This document shows, one piece after another, positions 30,649 through 32,669 of a DNA stretch of 32,669 nucleotides (the stretch's first letter is position 1; every line of letters begins with the position of its first letter). The notes under the pieces were generated by a model that had not been told where the DNA came from, did no database searches, and saw nothing but the letters and a program-made list of their open reading frames with translations. This DNA comes from CAZNQW01 sp964575225 (GTDB lineage Bacteria; Chloroflexota; Anaerolineae; JAAYZQ01): assembly GCA_964575225.1 (NCBI GenBank), contig CAZNQW010000013.1, positions 1 through 32,669 of the forward strand, written 5' to 3'. Position numbers and translations under genes: made by a program.

Positions 30649-32669
30649 ATGGAACAGAAAACAAATCCCTTGTTGGGTGGACTGAACAATTTGCTGGAAG
30701 GCAAACAGGGTGGCTGGGTTCTCAATGTGATGATTGCCGTGTTAATGATCACGGCTTTGCTCCTGCCGCCGGTTTCAGCCCAAGACCGCCTTTTGAACCG
30801 AGGTTTTGTGGCCATCGATCAGAAAGAGGGTGGATCGATTCTCGACCCGGATGGGATGCAGTTGGTCGTTCTGCCTGAAGGATTGACCGACGACCTCAAG
30901 CTCAAGGAAGAATCGGTGCCCATGGCCAGTTTTATGGATGGCTCGGCGGGAAAAGAGCTGGTCGAAGCCGCCAAGGCGCTTCCCGCTCATCTGCACGTCA
31001 AGAGCCCCGTTTATCAGATGAGCGTCAAGGGCCCTATGCCGACGCAAGCCATCCTGACGGTGCCGATCCCGAACAACGCGGAACCCTACGAGACCCTGTC
31101 TATGTACGAGTGGACGGGCGAGGGTTGGACCTTTGTGCCCAGCCACGTGATCTATGAGGATGACGTGTTGGAATCGCGCCTGGACTATGTGCCGGGGACC
31201 CTCGTTGTGGCCTCGAGTACCGACCTGCCCCCGCAGGTGAGCGCCGAGCTGCCGGACTATGTTTCCCTTCCCAGCCTGGGCGAGCGAGCGTTGACCGAGT
31301 TGAACCCGTTGGGCTACTCCTTGGGGACCGATAATGGCATCGAAGGAAGCTTGGCCAGCCTGCCCGAGACTACAGGGCAGGAATCGTACCGCGTGCTGCC
31401 TGCTCTGCGAAACTGGACTGACGATGGCGTGGTGCGCAGTGACTTGTTGGATAACATGCTGGTGGTGGCCGAATCCCGAGAGGCTCATGCCCAGGCCATC
31501 GTTGACCTGGTGGTTGCCGAGATGTATGCCGGGATCGATCTGGACTATCGTGGGGCGAATCCGGACTTGCGCGCCGAATTTACCCAGTTTGTTCAGTTGG
31601 TGGCCAAAGGGCTCCATGCCAATGGCAAGCGGCTCACCGTCCATGTGGAGGTGCCCGTTCAGATTGCCGAAGACCGATGGGAGACGGGCCCCTACGACTG
31701 GCGCGAGTTGGGACTGGTGGCCGACGCAGTCAAGTTCCCAGCTATTCAGGATCCAGCCGCCTATGCCGTGGGCGGACAGATGCAGCAGTTGCTGTGGTGG
31801 GCCGTGGGCGAGGTGGAGCGCTACAAACTCCAACCCATGTTCACCACGCGCAGTGTGGAGAATGCCGGCGGGGTCTTGGTGGAACGAACCTACCGGGATG
31901 CCCTGGCTGAGCTGAGCAAGGTGGTGGTCAACTCGACCGGTGAGGTTTTGGTCCCCGGTGACCAGGTCGTTGTCAGTCTGGACACCGTGGGCATCCAGTT
32001 CGATCCGATTGTCGGCCGCTACTGGTTCTCCTACGTCGATGCAGCCAGCGGGCAGGAGAGAAAGGTCTGGCTGGAGGATGCCAGTAGCCTGAGCCGCAAG
32101 TTCGATCTGCTGTCCCACTATAATGTGGGTGGTGTAGGGCTGCGGGCCATGTGGGACGAAGGCAACGACCCCCGCATCTGGGATCTGGTGCGCGAGTATC
32201 AATCCTCGGTGCAAGCCGACGTGGTTCCCGTGGACAGCAATTTCTCGGTGGTGTGGAGTGTGGAAAACACCGCCAGCGGCCAGCGCCTGGAAGAGGCCAG
32301 TAGCCTGGATCAGCACAGCTACACCTGGACGGCACCCAGCGAACCGGGCCAGTATGAAATTGGCGCGTCGATTGTGGCCAACAACGGGCAGACCGTGGCG
32401 GGTGACAACCGGGTGGCGCTGGTCGTAGCCGAGCCCACTCCCACTCCGACGCCTACCCCGAGCCCCACTCCGATCCCGACGGAAACCCCGACACCGGTGC
32501 CCACTGAAACCCCAACCCCCAAGCCTACGGCCAAACCTCAATCCCAGACGACGGCGCCCAAGGCCACGGCTGTGCCTCAAACCAGCAGCGGCGCCAACCG
32601 GGTCAATACCAATTTTGGCTATGGCATCCAGGCCCACATGGTGCACAATGGACAGGCCGGAACGGTGAT
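30649..32669 (+). CDS. Secreted GH18 (YaaH-like) protein with degenerate catalytic motif, 3' end outside the window
   Basis: At least 673 aa, open to the window edge. ATG 30649 follows GGAGGAGG. A long N-region (~20) and a hydrophobic core end at VSA|QD (44/45). A mixed beta region (~46-200) precedes a GH18-type barrel (~235-500). The strand-4 motif reads AGIDLDYR (294-301), so the first Asp of DxxDxDxE is Ala and the catalytic Glu is Arg. The remaining pattern, LRAEFTQFVQLVAKGLHANG and later KVWLEDASSLSRKFDL...GGVGLRAMW, matches YaaH-like proteins. A beta-sandwich follows (~500-590), then a Pro/Thr-rich linker (~595-635), then the start of another domain (FGYGIQAHM). It is probably an extracellular glycan-binding pseudo-enzyme whose catalytic part, if any, lies past the edge. 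Confidence 0.82.
   Translation, partial: MEQKTNPLLGGLNNLLEGKQGGWVLNVMIAVLMITALLLPPVSAQDRLLNRGFVAIDQKEGGSILDPDGMQLVVLPEGLTDDLKLKEESVPMASFMDGSAGKELVEAAKALPAHLHVKSPVYQMSVKGPMPTQAILTVPIPNNAEPYETLSMYEWTGEGWTFVPSHVIYEDDVLESRLDYVPGTLVVASSTDLPPQVSAELPDYVSLPSLGERALTELNPLGYSLGTDNGIEGSLASLPETTGQESYRVLPALRNWTDDGVVRSDLLDNMLVVAESREAHAQAIVDLVVAEMYAGIDLDYRGANPDLRAEFTQFVQLVAKGLHANGKRLTVHVEVPVQIAEDRWETGPYDWRELGLVADAVKFPAIQDPAAYAVGGQMQQLLWWAVGEVERYKLQPMFTTRSVENAGGVLVERTYRDALAELSKVVVNSTGEVLVPGDQVVVSLDTVGIQFDPIVGRYWFSYVDAASGQERKVWLEDASSLSRKFDLLSHYNVGGVGLRAMWDEGNDPRIWDLVREYQSSVQADVVPVDSNFSVVWSVENTASGQRLEEASSLDQHSYTWTAPSEPGQYEIGASIVANNGQTVAGDNRVALVVAEPTPTPTPTPSPTPIPTETPTPVPTETPTPKPTAKPQSQTTAPKATAVPQTSSGANRVNTNFGYGIQAHMVHNGQAGTV

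Overview
The window is GC-rich, densely packed bacterial DNA that most resembles Chloroflexota (Anaerolineae or Caldilineae type). This assignment is an inference. It rests on large secreted proteins built from DUF11 repeats, a Y/F-L-P-x-[IVL]-x-R motif in three surface proteins, a run of large GT-C membrane glycosyltransferases with added C-terminal beta-sandwich domains, and a Pro/Thr-rich linker in a secreted glycoside-hydrolase-like protein. No rRNA, tRNA, CRISPR array, transposase or phage gene was seen.

Region 1 (64-5784, + strand) is a four-gene unit joined by 4-base stop/start overlaps: a secreted multidomain SGNH hydrolase, a SAM methyltransferase, a left-handed beta-helix acyltransferase and a flippase-like membrane protein of the UPF0104/LPG-synthase-TM family. 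Region 2 (5835-9570) starts at a strong extended -10 promoter and holds two paralogous secreted DUF11/LamG-like proteins. Region 3 (9596-21242) is a tight run of five GT-C membrane glycosyltransferases. Four of them carry one or two copies of the same C-terminal beta-sandwich, six copies in all. Together regions 1-3 look like a locus for making and decorating the cell surface. That joint role is inferred from composition and gene order.

Region 4 (21292-24977) is the housekeeping protein-quality cluster tig-clpP-clpX. It has its own promoter, a terminator-like hairpin in the tig leader, and a terminator after clpX shared with the convergent gene. Region 5 (24981-30123, - strand) holds a U32 peptidase-family protein (RlhA-like), a DegV fatty-acid-binding protein, a Pro/Glu-rich protein of unknown function and an MBL-fold hydrolase. 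Three sigma70 promoters with exact 17-base spacers precede degV, the Pro-rich gene and the MBL gene. The MBL one is a perfect TTGACA-17-TATAAT.

Region 6 (30124-32669) begins with about 0.5 kb of non-coding DNA containing two perfect palindromes. It also contains a compact promoter / structured RNA / terminator / second promoter arrangement that looks like a small independent RNA gene. Next comes a secreted GH18 (YaaH-like) protein, cut off by the window edge, whose DxxDxDxE catalytic motif has lost its Glu (Arg instead) and its first Asp.

The best candidates for something new are the recurring beta-sandwich on the GT-C enzymes, the putative small RNA at 30447-30579, the YLP motif, and the degenerate GH18 protein.
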